64,000 nt of DNA from Bradyrhizobium amphicarpaeae. GTDB taxonomy: Bacteria > Pseudomonadota > Alphaproteobacteria > Rhizobiales > Xanthobacteraceae. Position numbers and translations under genes: made by a program. Positions 21,236-30,029 of this stretch are shown here, one piece after another; position 1 is the first letter of the stretch, and each line of letters starts with the position of its first letter. The notes beneath the pieces were generated by a model. It was not told the DNA's origin. It did not search any database and saw only the letters and a list, made by a program, of their open reading frames with translations. The stretch covers positions 4,122,001 through 4,186,000 of the forward strand of contig NZ_CP029426.2 in assembly GCF_002266435.3 (NCBI RefSeq), given 5' to 3'.

Positions 21236-21250
21236 TGCAACTCATTTGCA
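21236..21250 (-). promoter_or_regulatory. Putative Mur (manganese) operator upstream of mntH
   Basis: The sequence is TGCAA-CTCAT-TTGCA, a perfect 5+5 inverted repeat with a 5-base spacer, 30 bases upstream of the mntH start. Rhizobial Mur, a Fur-like Mn sensor, binds AT-rich inverted repeats with TGCAA half-sites in front of Mn uptake genes. The assignment is by resemblance and position. Confidence 0.5.
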
Positions 21251-21370
21251 ACTGCATCTAGCGGCATGGGTTCCCGCTCCTGCCGTTATCCGCCGTGTCG
21301 GGAAGCGGGTGGGTCTGGCGGCCGTTGGCGCCGGATACTGGCGCCAATCCGACTTTGCAGGAAATGAGCC

Positions 21371-22615
21371 ATGTCAAACCCGCCTCGCCTCCCCGATACC
21401 TTTGGCCGCCTCGCCTGGTCCAACCTCGCGGCGCAGTCGGCCGAGCAGATCGCATTGGCCGCAGCGCCGATCGTCGCCGTGCTCACGCTCGGGGTCGCGG
21501 AAGGCCAGACCGGCCTGCTGCAGACCGCGCTGACCCTGCCCTTCGTGCTGTTCGCGATTCCGGCCGGCCTGCTCGCCGACCGCATCTCCCGCCGCTCGCT
21601 GATGGCCGGCGCCGAGGCGCTGCGGGCTGTGGCCCTCGGGACAATCGTGCTGCTGCTCGCGCTCGGCGCGCTCAATCTTCCACTGCTGGCGCTGCTCGGC
21701 TTCGCCGCCGTGTGCGGCACCGTCGTCTACAGCGTGGCCGCGCCGGCGCTGGTGCCGTCCCTGGTGAGCTCCGACCTCCTGCCGGCGGCGAACGCCCGCA
21801 TCGAGCTTGCGCGCACCGTCGCCTTTGCCAGCGGCCCTGCGCTTGGCGGCGCACTGGTGGGATGGTGGGGCGCGAGCCCGGCCTTCGGCTTTGCCGCGGC
21901 GCTCTCCGCGATCGCTGTCGTGCTGCTCTCCGGCATCTATGAACCCGCACGTGCGCCTGCCCCGCGGCGCCATCCGTTCCAGGACATCCGCGAAGGCGCG
22001 GCGTTCGTGTTTCACCATCCGCTGCTGCGGCCGGTGTTCGTCACCCAGTTCATCTTCAACACCGGCTGGTTCCTGCAGATCGCGGTGTTCGTGCCCTATG
22101 CCGTGCGCCATCTCGGCCTGAGCGCCGCCGGAATCGGCACCGTGCTGACCATGTACGGCGTCGGCATGGTGATCGGCGCGCTGCTTGCCACCCGCGTGAT
22201 GCAGCGCATCGCCTTCGGCACCGTGGTCGGCCTCGGCCCCGTCACCGGCTTCGTTGCGGCGGTGGTGATGGCGCTGACGGTGCTGGTCCCCTCGCCCTTT
22301 CTCGCCGCGTTGAGCTTCTTCCTGCTCGGCGTCGGGCCGATCCTGTGGGTGATCTCGACCACGACGCTGCGCCAGTCGGTGACGCCGCCGCGCCTGCTGG
22401 GCCGCGTCTCCGCCATCAATATCATGAGCTACGGCGCCCGCCCGCTCGGCTCGGCGCTCGGCGCGATCGTCGGCGGCCTCTGGAGCGCGGAAGCATGCCT
22501 CTATCTCGCAGCCGCCGTGTTCGGCGTGCAGGCGCTGGTGATCTGGCTGTCGCCGGCGGTGGCACTGGATCGGCAGCCGGAGATGGTAGGGGATGAAGTC
22601 GCGGCGAGGTGTTAG
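21371..22615 (+). CDS. MFS transporter (EntS/MFS_3-like exporter)
   Basis: The 414-residue protein is a 12-helix major facilitator carrier. Signature loops visible are GLLADRISRRSLM between helices 2 and 3 and a repeated pattern after the central loop (RHPFQDIREGAAFVF). It ends with a polar tail. The FHHPLLRPVFVTQF segment at the start of the second half resembles EntS-type exporters. The substrate cannot be read from the sequence. The gene is divergent from mntH with a 164-base shared promoter region, so manganese-linked regulation is possible but unproven. Confidence 0.85.
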   Translation: MSNPPRLPDTFGRLAWSNLAAQSAEQIALAAAPIVAVLTLGVAEGQTGLLQTALTLPFVLFAIPAGLLADRISRRSLMAGAEALRAVALGTIVLLLALGALNLPLLALLGFAAVCGTVVYSVAAPALVPSLVSSDLLPAANARIELARTVAFASGPALGGALVGWWGASPAFGFAAALSAIAVVLLSGIYEPARAPAPRRHPFQDIREGAAFVFHHPLLRPVFVTQFIFNTGWFLQIAVFVPYAVRHLGLSAAGIGTVLTMYGVGMVIGALLATRVMQRIAFGTVVGLGPVTGFVAAVVMALTVLVPSPFLAALSFFLLGVGPILWVISTTTLRQSVTPPRLLGRVSAINIMSYGARPLGSALGAIVGGLWSAEACLYLAAAVFGVQALVIWLSPAVALDRQPEMVGDEVAARC

Positions 22616-22835
22616 CTAGCCGGCCACAACGCAGGTAGTCGGATCAAGACCGCACCGGCTCAGTCCGCGCGGAGAGCGCGCGGAACAAGAATCCGGCAAA
22701 TCAGCCTTGAAGTTGAGCCTCTTTCATGATGCACTTTCAGCGTGCCGCGAACCTGTCGGCGTTTCCATGTCGCGAATTGTCGGAGGCGGCTTTCTATCAT
22801 TCGATTTTAATTTCATAACCCTTTTGGAGATTGCC

Positions 22836-25301
22836 ATGCCCCATCGTCAGCCTCCGCTCGACCTGTCGAAATTTCACACCGACGACAATGATTTCGCCCA
22901 TTTATCGTTGAAGAACCTGATCGACGCACGCGAACTCTTCCATATCCACTTGATGCGGCATCCCAACGTCGTTGCCACCGCGATCGGCCGCTACCGCATT
23001 CGCAAGGGAGACAGCTGGCCGCATGCCAGGAAGAAGAATCACGGCAAGGGCGTGCGGCGCCTCGACAATTCGGAGATTCGCCCCTACTCGTGGCCCTGCA
23101 TCCTGGTCTTCGTCTCGGAATGGCAGGACCCGGGAAAATTCCAGTCCCGGCCGGGCGATCTGATCCCGAGCACGGTGTTCATGCCTGACGGCTCGAAAAT
23201 CCCGATCTGCGTCATCGAGGCGCCCAGGGAATCGGAGACCTCCATCGAGGCACCGAACGACATCGCCTATCCCCTCAACAACATCGGCCCGGGCAACCCG
23301 CTGATCGCCAACGTCCAGGGTCAGAAATATCTAGCGACGATTGCTTGCCTGGTCAGCGATGGCCACAAATTCTATGCTCTGACCAATCGCCACGTCACCG
23401 GAGAGGAAGGCGAGCCGGTGAACGCGATCCTGGCGGGGGCCGAGGAGCGCATCGGTGAGACCGCCGCCCAACAGCTGACGCGCGTGCCGTTCTCGTCGCT
23501 CTACCCGAACCTCACGCTCAGCGACACCTTCGTGAATCTCGACGTCGGGCTCGTAGATATCGACGACATCTCGCGCTGGACCACGCAGGTCAAAGGCATC
23601 GACGGCACGGTCGGACCGATGGCCGACTTTTCCGGCTCCAACCTCTCGCTCAGTCTGGTCGGGTGCGCCGTGCGCGGCATCGGTGCGGCCAGCGGCACCA
23701 TGCTCGGCGAGATTCACGGCCTCTTCTACCGCTACAAGACCAGCGGCGGCTTCGAATATGTCGCCGATCTGATGATCGGACCGCGCACGCACGAGGCCGG
23801 CGGCAAGCAGGCGGCAACGAAATTCGCGACGCTACCGGGAGACTCCGGCGCGCTCTGGCTGCTCGAGCCGGCGGGAGCGATGGACACAGACGACAAGGCC
23901 GCCAGCGCCCAGTACCTGCCGCTGGCCATGCAGTGGGGGCGCAACATGCTCTATTCGGCGGACAAGGCTCCGCCGCAGGGCTTCGCGCTCACCACCCTGC
24001 TGTCACGCACCTGCGCCATGCTCGAGGTCGACTTCGTGCGCGGGTGGAACATCGATCAGCCCGACACTTGGGGCGCGCTCGGACATTTCTCTATCGCCTC
24101 GCGAACGCTGGTCGCCTTGTCGAGCCGCTTCCCAAAGCTGAAGAAGTTGATGGAGAACAATCTCGGCATCATCAGCCATGACGATGCGGCCCTCGAAGAG
24201 GGTGATTTCAAAGGAATGGGAAGCGAGGATTTCGTGCCCATGGCCGACGTTCCCGACTTCTTCTGGAAGCCGCGTGTCGCCAAGCAGGGCTTTGCCCGAC
24301 AATTCGAGGGGAGCAATCACTTCGCCGACATGGATCAGCCCGATCCGCAGGGCAAGACGCTGCTGGATCTCACGAAGAGTAACGCCAATATCGACCCGAA
24401 CGTCTGGGAATCCTTCTACGACAGTGTCACCGACATCCTCAGCGGCGAGAAGATCAAGGAAGACCGGCGAGGCCTGCTGCCGTTCCGCGTCTGGCAGATA
24501 TTCGACCAGATGTGCGACTTCGCCGCAAAGGGCAAGGCCGAGGAATTCGTCTGCGCCGCCGGCGTGCTCGCCCATTATGTCGGGGACGCCTGCCAACCGC
24601 TCCATATTTCCTATCTGCACGACGGCGACCCGGGACACCCGGTCAAGCATGTCTTCGCCAAGGGAAAGAAGGCAGGGCAAACCAAGCTGCAAGCGCTCGG
24701 CACCGGCGTCCACAGCGCCTACGAAGACGCCATGGTGTTCGAAAACCGCAAGGCCATTCTCCAGGGGCTGAAGCAGACGGCGAAAGTTCAGCAATCCGAA
24801 CTCGTCGCCTCAGGCCGCGACGCTGCGATCGCGACGATCGCGATGATGCGCGAGACGTTCAAGTCGTTACCGCCTTCGAAGATCGTGCAGGCCTATGTCG
24901 ACGTCGGCAAGGGCGGCAAGGCCGCCTCGGCCAAACTGTGGTCGTTGTTTGGCAAGAAGACTATCGGCGTGATGCAGGACGGCGCGCATCTGCTCGCCGT
25001 GCTCTGGGAAAGCGCCTGGCAGGTCGGCAACGGCGAGACGAACGTGACGCGGCAAGGCGCCCTGACCCAAAAGAAGGCCATGAGCATCGTCCAGAACGAG
25101 AACTTCCTGCCCTCGTTCACCATCGGACAGATTGGCAAGGTGCTGCGCGGCCTGCCGACTGCCGCGGCCGGACAAGCCGCTGCCAAACCGGCTTCACCAA
25201 CGCACAGGACCACAGCGCCCCGTCGGCAGCGCGGAGGCGAATCCAAGCCTCGCCGGGAACGAACGTCGGCGACAGGCAGGCGCGTGGCAGCGCGTCGCTG
25301 A
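22836..25301 (+). CDS. Trypsin-like protease fused to a phospholipase C/P1-nuclease-like zinc hydrolase
   Basis: The 821-residue protein appears to have two catalytic modules. The N-terminal half carries a trypsin-like triad: H186 in LTNRHVTG, D236 in NLDVGLV and S337 in LPGDSGAL. The second half carries a zinc-hydrolase signature of the phospholipase C / S1-P1 nuclease fold: H580-x3-D584-x5-H590 (AHYVGDACQPLH), then H626-x3-E630 (GVHSAYED). H495 and D498 in NHFADMD are possible further ligands. The C-terminus is rich in Arg and Lys. No signal peptide is seen. The ATG at 22836 has GGAGA six bases upstream. Biological role unknown. Confidence 0.7.
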   Translation: MPHRQPPLDLSKFHTDDNDFAHLSLKNLIDARELFHIHLMRHPNVVATAIGRYRIRKGDSWPHARKKNHGKGVRRLDNSEIRPYSWPCILVFVSEWQDPGKFQSRPGDLIPSTVFMPDGSKIPICVIEAPRESETSIEAPNDIAYPLNNIGPGNPLIANVQGQKYLATIACLVSDGHKFYALTNRHVTGEEGEPVNAILAGAEERIGETAAQQLTRVPFSSLYPNLTLSDTFVNLDVGLVDIDDISRWTTQVKGIDGTVGPMADFSGSNLSLSLVGCAVRGIGAASGTMLGEIHGLFYRYKTSGGFEYVADLMIGPRTHEAGGKQAATKFATLPGDSGALWLLEPAGAMDTDDKAASAQYLPLAMQWGRNMLYSADKAPPQGFALTTLLSRTCAMLEVDFVRGWNIDQPDTWGALGHFSIASRTLVALSSRFPKLKKLMENNLGIISHDDAALEEGDFKGMGSEDFVPMADVPDFFWKPRVAKQGFARQFEGSNHFADMDQPDPQGKTLLDLTKSNANIDPNVWESFYDSVTDILSGEKIKEDRRGLLPFRVWQIFDQMCDFAAKGKAEEFVCAAGVLAHYVGDACQPLHISYLHDGDPGHPVKHVFAKGKKAGQTKLQALGTGVHSAYEDAMVFENRKAILQGLKQTAKVQQSELVASGRDAAIATIAMMRETFKSLPPSKIVQAYVDVGKGGKAASAKLWSLFGKKTIGVMQDGAHLLAVLWESAWQVGNGETNVTRQGALTQKKAMSIVQNENFLPSFTIGQIGKVLRGLPTAAAGQAAAKPASPTHRTTAPRRQRGGESKPRRERTSATGRRVAARR

Positions 25302-25369
25302 CCCGCATCGAACGTCCGGACGCGCGCTCCGGCGGCGTCCGGCTATCGATGGCCCGCGTGAAGGCTAAA

Positions 25370-26629
25370 TTAGCCCGCCAGATACCGCTCGTAGCTCCCC
25401 GTCACCGGCTCGCTGGCGTCGACTTCGGGATCGAGCGTGTAGAGATCCTGCGCGCGGCCGATGCCGCGCAGGGCGTAACGGCCGGTGGAGACGAGATAGC
25501 GCCGCCCGGCGGCATCGAGGCCCTGATAGAACTCGGATGAGGCCAGCAGTTCGCGGTCGACCGAGCGGCTCATCGAGGCGATGCGGCTGACCTCGTTCAC
25601 CGTCGGGCCGACCACGGTGAAGTCGAGCCGGTCCTCGCTGCCGATATTGCCGTAGAAGACCTCGCCGACATGCAGGCCGATATAGGCCGACGTGGTGGGA
25701 CGGCCGTCGGCCTCGCGCCGCTTGTTCAGCGCCGCGATGTTCTTGCGGAACAGATGCTCGGCGCGCAGCGCGGCGCGGCGCGCATCGGCCATGTCCTCAC
25801 CCCAGAACATCGCGAGCACGCCGTCGCCGATCAGCTTGAGCACGTCGCCGCCGGCCTCGTGGATCGGGTCGATCACGGCCTGCGCGTAGTCGTTGAGGAA
25901 CGGGATGATCTCGTCGGGCGCGATGCTCTCGCTGATCCCGGTCGAGCCGCGCAAATCCGAATACCACAGCACGGCGTTGATGCGCTCGGTGACGCCGCGC
26001 GAGATGCGCCCGCGCAAGACCTGCTCGGAGGCGTCGCGGCCGAGATAGACGCGCCCGAGCGTGCGGGCGATGTCGACCTGCTGCGCCGATTTGATCGCGA
26101 GCCCCAGCACCGGCACGAGATCGCGCAAAGCCTCCAGCTCACCGTCGCTGAAGCCGCTGTCGCGGCGCGTTGTCCAGCAGGAATAGAGGCAGTCCATCAG
26201 GCCGAGCGCGCCGTTCTCGCCGAAACGGTGCACGAAGGCGAGATAGTGCTTGTGGCCCTTCTCGGCGAGCTCGCCGATCTGCGAGAAATCCAGCGACGGC
26301 GCCTCGGCGAGATCGATCACCATCTCGTCGTGGCCGTTCTCGAGCATGTGGAAGAACACCGAGCGGCGCCAGCTTGCGGCGGCATCGCCGTCGGCGGTCG
26401 AGCCGTATTCGAACGCGTCGCTCTCGTTGCTGGGACGGTCGCTCCAGCGGAAGCCGCGGCCCTCGTAGATCGGATGCAGCGTGTCGATGACGACCAGCGC
26501 GCGCGACAGGTCGAGCCCTTCGGCGCGGCAACGCTCGCAGAATCCGCGGAGCAGATCGATTTCGGGAAGGCCCGTGAGCCCCTGGCCGGTCAGCCAGTTC
26601 ATCAGCGCAAGGCGCGAGGTCAATTGCAT
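25370..26629 (-). CDS. Class III adenylate cyclase with N-terminal sensor-like region
   Basis: The C-terminal half (about 205-400) is a class III cyclase domain with intact catalytic residues. Metal aspartates are D225 (YSDLRGST) and D269 (LIGDGVLAMF). Adenine-specifying residues are K265 and D336. Transition-state residues are N345 and R349 (VNEVSR). Cyclic AMP synthesis is therefore expected. The N-terminal half (about 20-180) is a soluble region, probably a GAF-like sensor, that I cannot assign firmly. The start at 26629 is the longest plausible one. An ATG at codon 10 is possible. The gene is convergent with the protease-hydrolase fusion gene. Confidence 0.88.
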   Translation of the reverse strand: MQLTSRLALMNWLTGQGLTGLPEIDLLRGFCERCRAEGLDLSRALVVIDTLHPIYEGRGFRWSDRPSNESDAFEYGSTADGDAAASWRRSVFFHMLENGHDEMVIDLAEAPSLDFSQIGELAEKGHKHYLAFVHRFGENGALGLMDCLYSCWTTRRDSGFSDGELEALRDLVPVLGLAIKSAQQVDIARTLGRVYLGRDASEQVLRGRISRGVTERINAVLWYSDLRGSTGISESIAPDEIIPFLNDYAQAVIDPIHEAGGDVLKLIGDGVLAMFWGEDMADARRAALRAEHLFRKNIAALNKRREADGRPTTSAYIGLHVGEVFYGNIGSEDRLDFTVVGPTVNEVSRIASMSRSVDRELLASSEFYQGLDAAGRRYLVSTGRYALRGIGRAQDLYTLDPEVDASEPVTGSYERYLAG

Positions 26630-26794
26630 GCGCCATTATGGCGTGCATTCGTGACGAGCGGAAGGCCGCGTGCGAACGTCACGTGACCAAGGCTCCCTTC
26701 CGCTGCGGGTCGAATATGCCGCAGCCGCGGTTGACGCGCTGTCGTTGCCGCTGCAAATGGAACCGATGACACCGCCGACCAGAAACTCGGGACT

Positions 26795-27952
26795 ATGAGC
26801 CAGCGCCAGCTTCCGATCATCCTCGCGCTCGGCACCACGCAGACCCTGGCCTGGGCGTCCAGCTATTATCTGCCGGCGCTGATCGCCGATCCCATGGCGC
26901 GCGACCTCGGCGTCTCCTCCAACTGGATCTTCGGCGCGTTCTCGGCCTCGCTGGTGATCTCGGCGATGCTTGGGCCCCGCATCGGACGGCAGATCGATCT
27001 CGTCGGCGGCCGGCAGGTGCTTTCGGCCTCGAACCTGACGATCGCGGCCGGCCTCGCACTGCTTGGCTTTGCGCATTCCGTCCCGGTGATGGTGTTCGCC
27101 TGGCTCGTGCTCGGCATCGGCATGGCGATGGGGCTCTACGACGCCGCCTTTGCCGCGCTCGGGCGCATCTACGGCACCGAGGCGCGCAGGCCCATCACCG
27201 GCATCACGCTGATGGCGGGCTTCGCCTCCACCGTCGGCTGGCCGCTCACCGCCTGGGGCCTCGCCCATATCGGCTGGCGCGAGACCTGCTTCGCCTGGGC
27301 CGCCGCCAACATCCTGATCGGCCTGCCGCTGAACTTCTTCATGCTGCCCGCGATCAAGGGCGCCAGGCAGGCGGCGGCGACGGCCGAGAAGCCGCATCTG
27401 CCGCTCGACCGCACCATGGTCCTACTCGCCTTCATCTTCGCTGCGGTCTGGACCGTCACCGGCGCGATGGCCGCGCATTTCCCGCGTATCCTCGAGACGA
27501 CAGGGGCGACGCCCGCCGAAGCCATCGCGGCCGGCGCCTTGATCGGCCCGGCGCAAGTCGGGGCACGCATGTTGGAGGCCGGCTTCCTCAGCCGCTTCCA
27601 TCCCTTGTGGTCGACGCGGCTTGCCTGCCTCACCCATCCGATCGGCGCGGTGATCGTGGCGATCTTCGGCGGTGCCGCAGCGAGCGCGTTCGCGCTATTC
27701 CACGGCTCGGGCAACGGCATTTTAACGATCGCGCGGGGCACGCTGCCGCTGTCGATCTTCGGCCCGAAGGATTTCGGCTACCGTCTCGGCATCATCGGCG
27801 CCCCCGCACGCATGGCCCAGGCGGTGGCGCCGCTGGCGTTCGGCCTGCTGATCGACGTGATGGGCGCCAAGGTGCTGATCGTCTCGTCCGCGCTCAGCCT
27901 GTCGGCGCTGGCGGCCTTGTTCCTGATCCGCACGAGCGCCCGGCCCGATTGA
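26795..27952 (+). CDS. MFS transporter
   Basis: The 385-residue protein has about 12 membrane helices. The first half shows the usual loop LGPRIGRQIDLVGGRQVLSA, and helix 1 includes TQTLAWASSYYLPALI. It is short for the family but complete. Nothing in the sequence fixes the substrate. The neighbours (small membrane protein, EamA exporter) do not indicate a pathway. The ATG at 26795 is used. No strong ribosome binding site is seen. Confidence 0.82.
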   Translation: MSQRQLPIILALGTTQTLAWASSYYLPALIADPMARDLGVSSNWIFGAFSASLVISAMLGPRIGRQIDLVGGRQVLSASNLTIAAGLALLGFAHSVPVMVFAWLVLGIGMAMGLYDAAFAALGRIYGTEARRPITGITLMAGFASTVGWPLTAWGLAHIGWRETCFAWAAANILIGLPLNFFMLPAIKGARQAAATAEKPHLPLDRTMVLLAFIFAAVWTVTGAMAAHFPRILETTGATPAEAIAAGALIGPAQVGARMLEAGFLSRFHPLWSTRLACLTHPIGAVIVAIFGGAAASAFALFHGSGNGILTIARGTLPLSIFGPKDFGYRLGIIGAPARMAQAVAPLAFGLLIDVMGAKVLIVSSALSLSALAALFLIRTSARPD

Positions 27953-27983
27953 CCGCGCGACGGCTTTCGCGCACAAGCGAACC

Positions 27984-28175
27984 ATGAGCCAAGACAACAG
28001 CCCGCCCCGCACCTTCAAGGGACTCCTGCGCTGGGCGACCACGCCGCCGCAGGCCTGGGGCGTCTATCTCCTCGCCATCATCCTGGTATGGCTGGTCTCG
28101 TTCTACGCCGGCACGCTGAAGCCGAAGAAGACGCCCGAAACGAGCCCGCCCACGGTGATGGCGCCGAAGAGCTAA
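27984..28175 (+). CDS. Small single-pass membrane protein of unknown function (63 aa)
   Basis: The product has one membrane helix at about residues 26-43 (WGVYLLAIILVWLVSFYAG) followed by a Lys-Pro-rich cytosolic tail (LKPKKTPETSPP). It follows the MFS gene by 31 bases on the same strand and may be cotranscribed. Its last four bases overlap the stop of the convergent EamA gene. Family unknown. Confidence 0.55.
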   Translation: MSQDNSPPRTFKGLLRWATTPPQAWGVYLLAIILVWLVSFYAGTLKPKKTPETSPPTVMAPKS

Positions 28176-29050
28176 GCCGGCTTCGCCTCGCTGGTCGCGA
28201 TCCAGATGCCGGCGAACACCGCCGCCAGCCCGATCAGAAGATTTGGTGTGATCGGCTCCCCGATCAGCAGCGCCGCCAGCAGGGCTGCGGCAATCGGATT
28301 GACCGTCATCGTGTTAGCCACCCGGGTCGGGGTTGCCCGCGCCAGCGCCATGACCCAGAGGATGAAAGCGAGCGCACCGCCGCCAATGCCGAGATAGACG
28401 CCGGCGATCCACTGCGCCGGCGTGAAATGATCGAGCGCGGCGAAACTGCCTTTCGCCAGACCGGCCAGCACCAGCACCGCGGCCCCCGCGCCCATGCCGA
28501 CGGTGAGAAAGCCGAGCGCGCTGGAGCGTTGCATCAGCGGCCGCGACAGCACGTTGTAGAACGCCATGCAGAACACCGCGCCGGTCATGATCAGCTCGCC
28601 GCGCCAGGCGCCCGGCGGACTTTGCGAAAGGCCCGCGGCGAGCGCCGCCGCCACGCCGAGCACGGCGATGCCGACGCCGGTGATCTTGCGCGCGGTCAGT
28701 CGCTCCACCCCGAGGATCGCGCCGACCACCATGGTGTGCAGCGGCAGCGTCGCCAGCGCGAGGCTGGCGCGCGCAGCGGTCGTGTAGGACACCGCGATGT
28801 TGTAGAGAATGAAGAACAGGCCGAAAAAGCAGATGCCGAGCAACGCCACGGCCGGCCAGTCAGCGCGCGGCGGCCAGCGCACGCGAAGCAGCAGCGCGCA
28901 TGGCAACAGGCAGAGAAAACCGATGCCCCAGCGCAGGATCGCCAGCAGGATGGGATCGGCGCCGCCGACGAGATAGCGGGTGATCGCCGCAGCCGTGCCG
29001 CCGAGGCTGCTCGAGACCAGCGCGATCGCAACCCCGAGCCACTCCCCCAC
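28172..29050 (-). CDS. EamA/DMT-family transporter
   Basis: The 292-residue protein has about ten membrane helices in two EamA repeats, the drug/metabolite exporter fold. Recognisable parts are AITRYLVGGADPILLAILRW in the first repeat and MAFYNVLSRPLMQRSSAL in the second. The start is a GTG at 29050 with GGGGGA six bases upstream. An upstream in-frame extension gives non-hydrophobic, non-family sequence and is excluded. The substrate is unknown. It is convergent with the small membrane-protein gene, with a four-base overlap. Confidence 0.85.
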   Translation of the reverse strand: MGEWLGVAIALVSSSLGGTAAAITRYLVGGADPILLAILRWGIGFLCLLPCALLLRVRWPPRADWPAVALLGICFFGLFFILYNIAVSYTTAARASLALATLPLHTMVVGAILGVERLTARKITGVGIAVLGVAAALAAGLSQSPPGAWRGELIMTGAVFCMAFYNVLSRPLMQRSSALGFLTVGMGAGAAVLVLAGLAKGSFAALDHFTPAQWIAGVYLGIGGGALAFILWVMALARATPTRVANTMTVNPIAAALLAALLIGEPITPNLLIGLAAVFAGIWIATSEAKPA

Positions 29051-29130
29051 GCATCGTCCCCCATCGCGGAGCTTTGCGGGGCGACTAACACACTCCTGCT
29101 GACACCGCTGTGGCAACAGGGGGTCAAGCG

Positions 29131-29954
29131 CTAGTCGTAAAACTCCGGCGAAAGCTTCTGGCTGTCGCGCTGAGCCTTGTCGTGATTGATCCAGAGCTGC
29201 GCCTTCTCCTTGGCCAGCGTATCGGCGATCTTCTGCATCGAGGCCGACGTCTGGTCCTTGTCGACGTTCATGCCGGGCACGCGGCGATTGTCCCAATTGT
29301 CTTTGAAGTGCACGGCATCGCCCGACAGCACCACCGCGCCCGTCTTGGGCAGCCTCACCAGCAGCGACTGATGCCCGGGCGTGTGGCCGGGCGTCGACAG
29401 GATGGTCACGCTGCCGTCGCCGAACACGTCCTTGTCACCGGTGAGCAGCTCCACGGGGTGCGAGGGCTTGAACCGCGGCGCGTTGTTGGCGCCCGGCCAG
29501 TCATATTCGGCCTTCTGCACGTAGAGCATCGACTGCGGGAACAGCTCGACATTGCCGGTATGGTCCGGATGGGTGTGCGAGACCGCCATGGCCTTGACTT
29601 CGTCCGGCTTGACGCCGAGCTGCTCGAGCTGCGCTTGCAACGTCTTCGGCCGGCGCCAAGTGACGGCCTTGGGATCAGCGGGCACGAGACCATTCGGCAT
29701 CGCGGCGACGGAATCGGCGATGCCGGTATCCCACAGGAACCAGCCCTTGGCGTGCCTGATCAGATAGCAGGTGTCGACGAAGTCCATCGTCTTGCCTTCG
29801 TTCAGGCCGGGCGTCCAGCGCGAGATGTCGCCCGCGGTGCCCTCCCCGCAATTGAGCACGTAGAGTTTTTCGACACCGCTCTTGTCCGATTGCGCCAGCG
29901 CCGCCTGGCCTGACAGCGCCAGGCAATGGCGAGAGCGAGCTTGGTCCTGCGCAT
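29131..29954 (-). pseudogene. Secreted metallo-beta-lactamase-fold (N-acyl homoserine lactonase-like) protein, frameshifted in signal peptide
   Basis: The mature part is an MBL-fold hydrolase with the HxHxDH motif (SHTHPDHTGN), a later PGHTPGH and a GDAVHF segment, as in lactonases. The ATG at 29954 has GGGAGG upstream and reads MRRTKLALAIA, the start of a signal peptide. The frame then runs on into a different sequence. The rest of the signal peptide (LALSGQAALAQSDKS) and the whole enzyme are in another frame, with the switch near 29921-29925. One missing base explains this. No usable start lies in the enzyme frame. It could be a true mutation or a sequence error. Confidence 0.75.
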
Positions 29955-30029
29955 CATGTGTCCTCCCTGGCAGCCGTGCAGGCCGCGACCGAAGATCAAC
30001 CCCGGCCGCGCGGCAGAATTCCGGCCATC

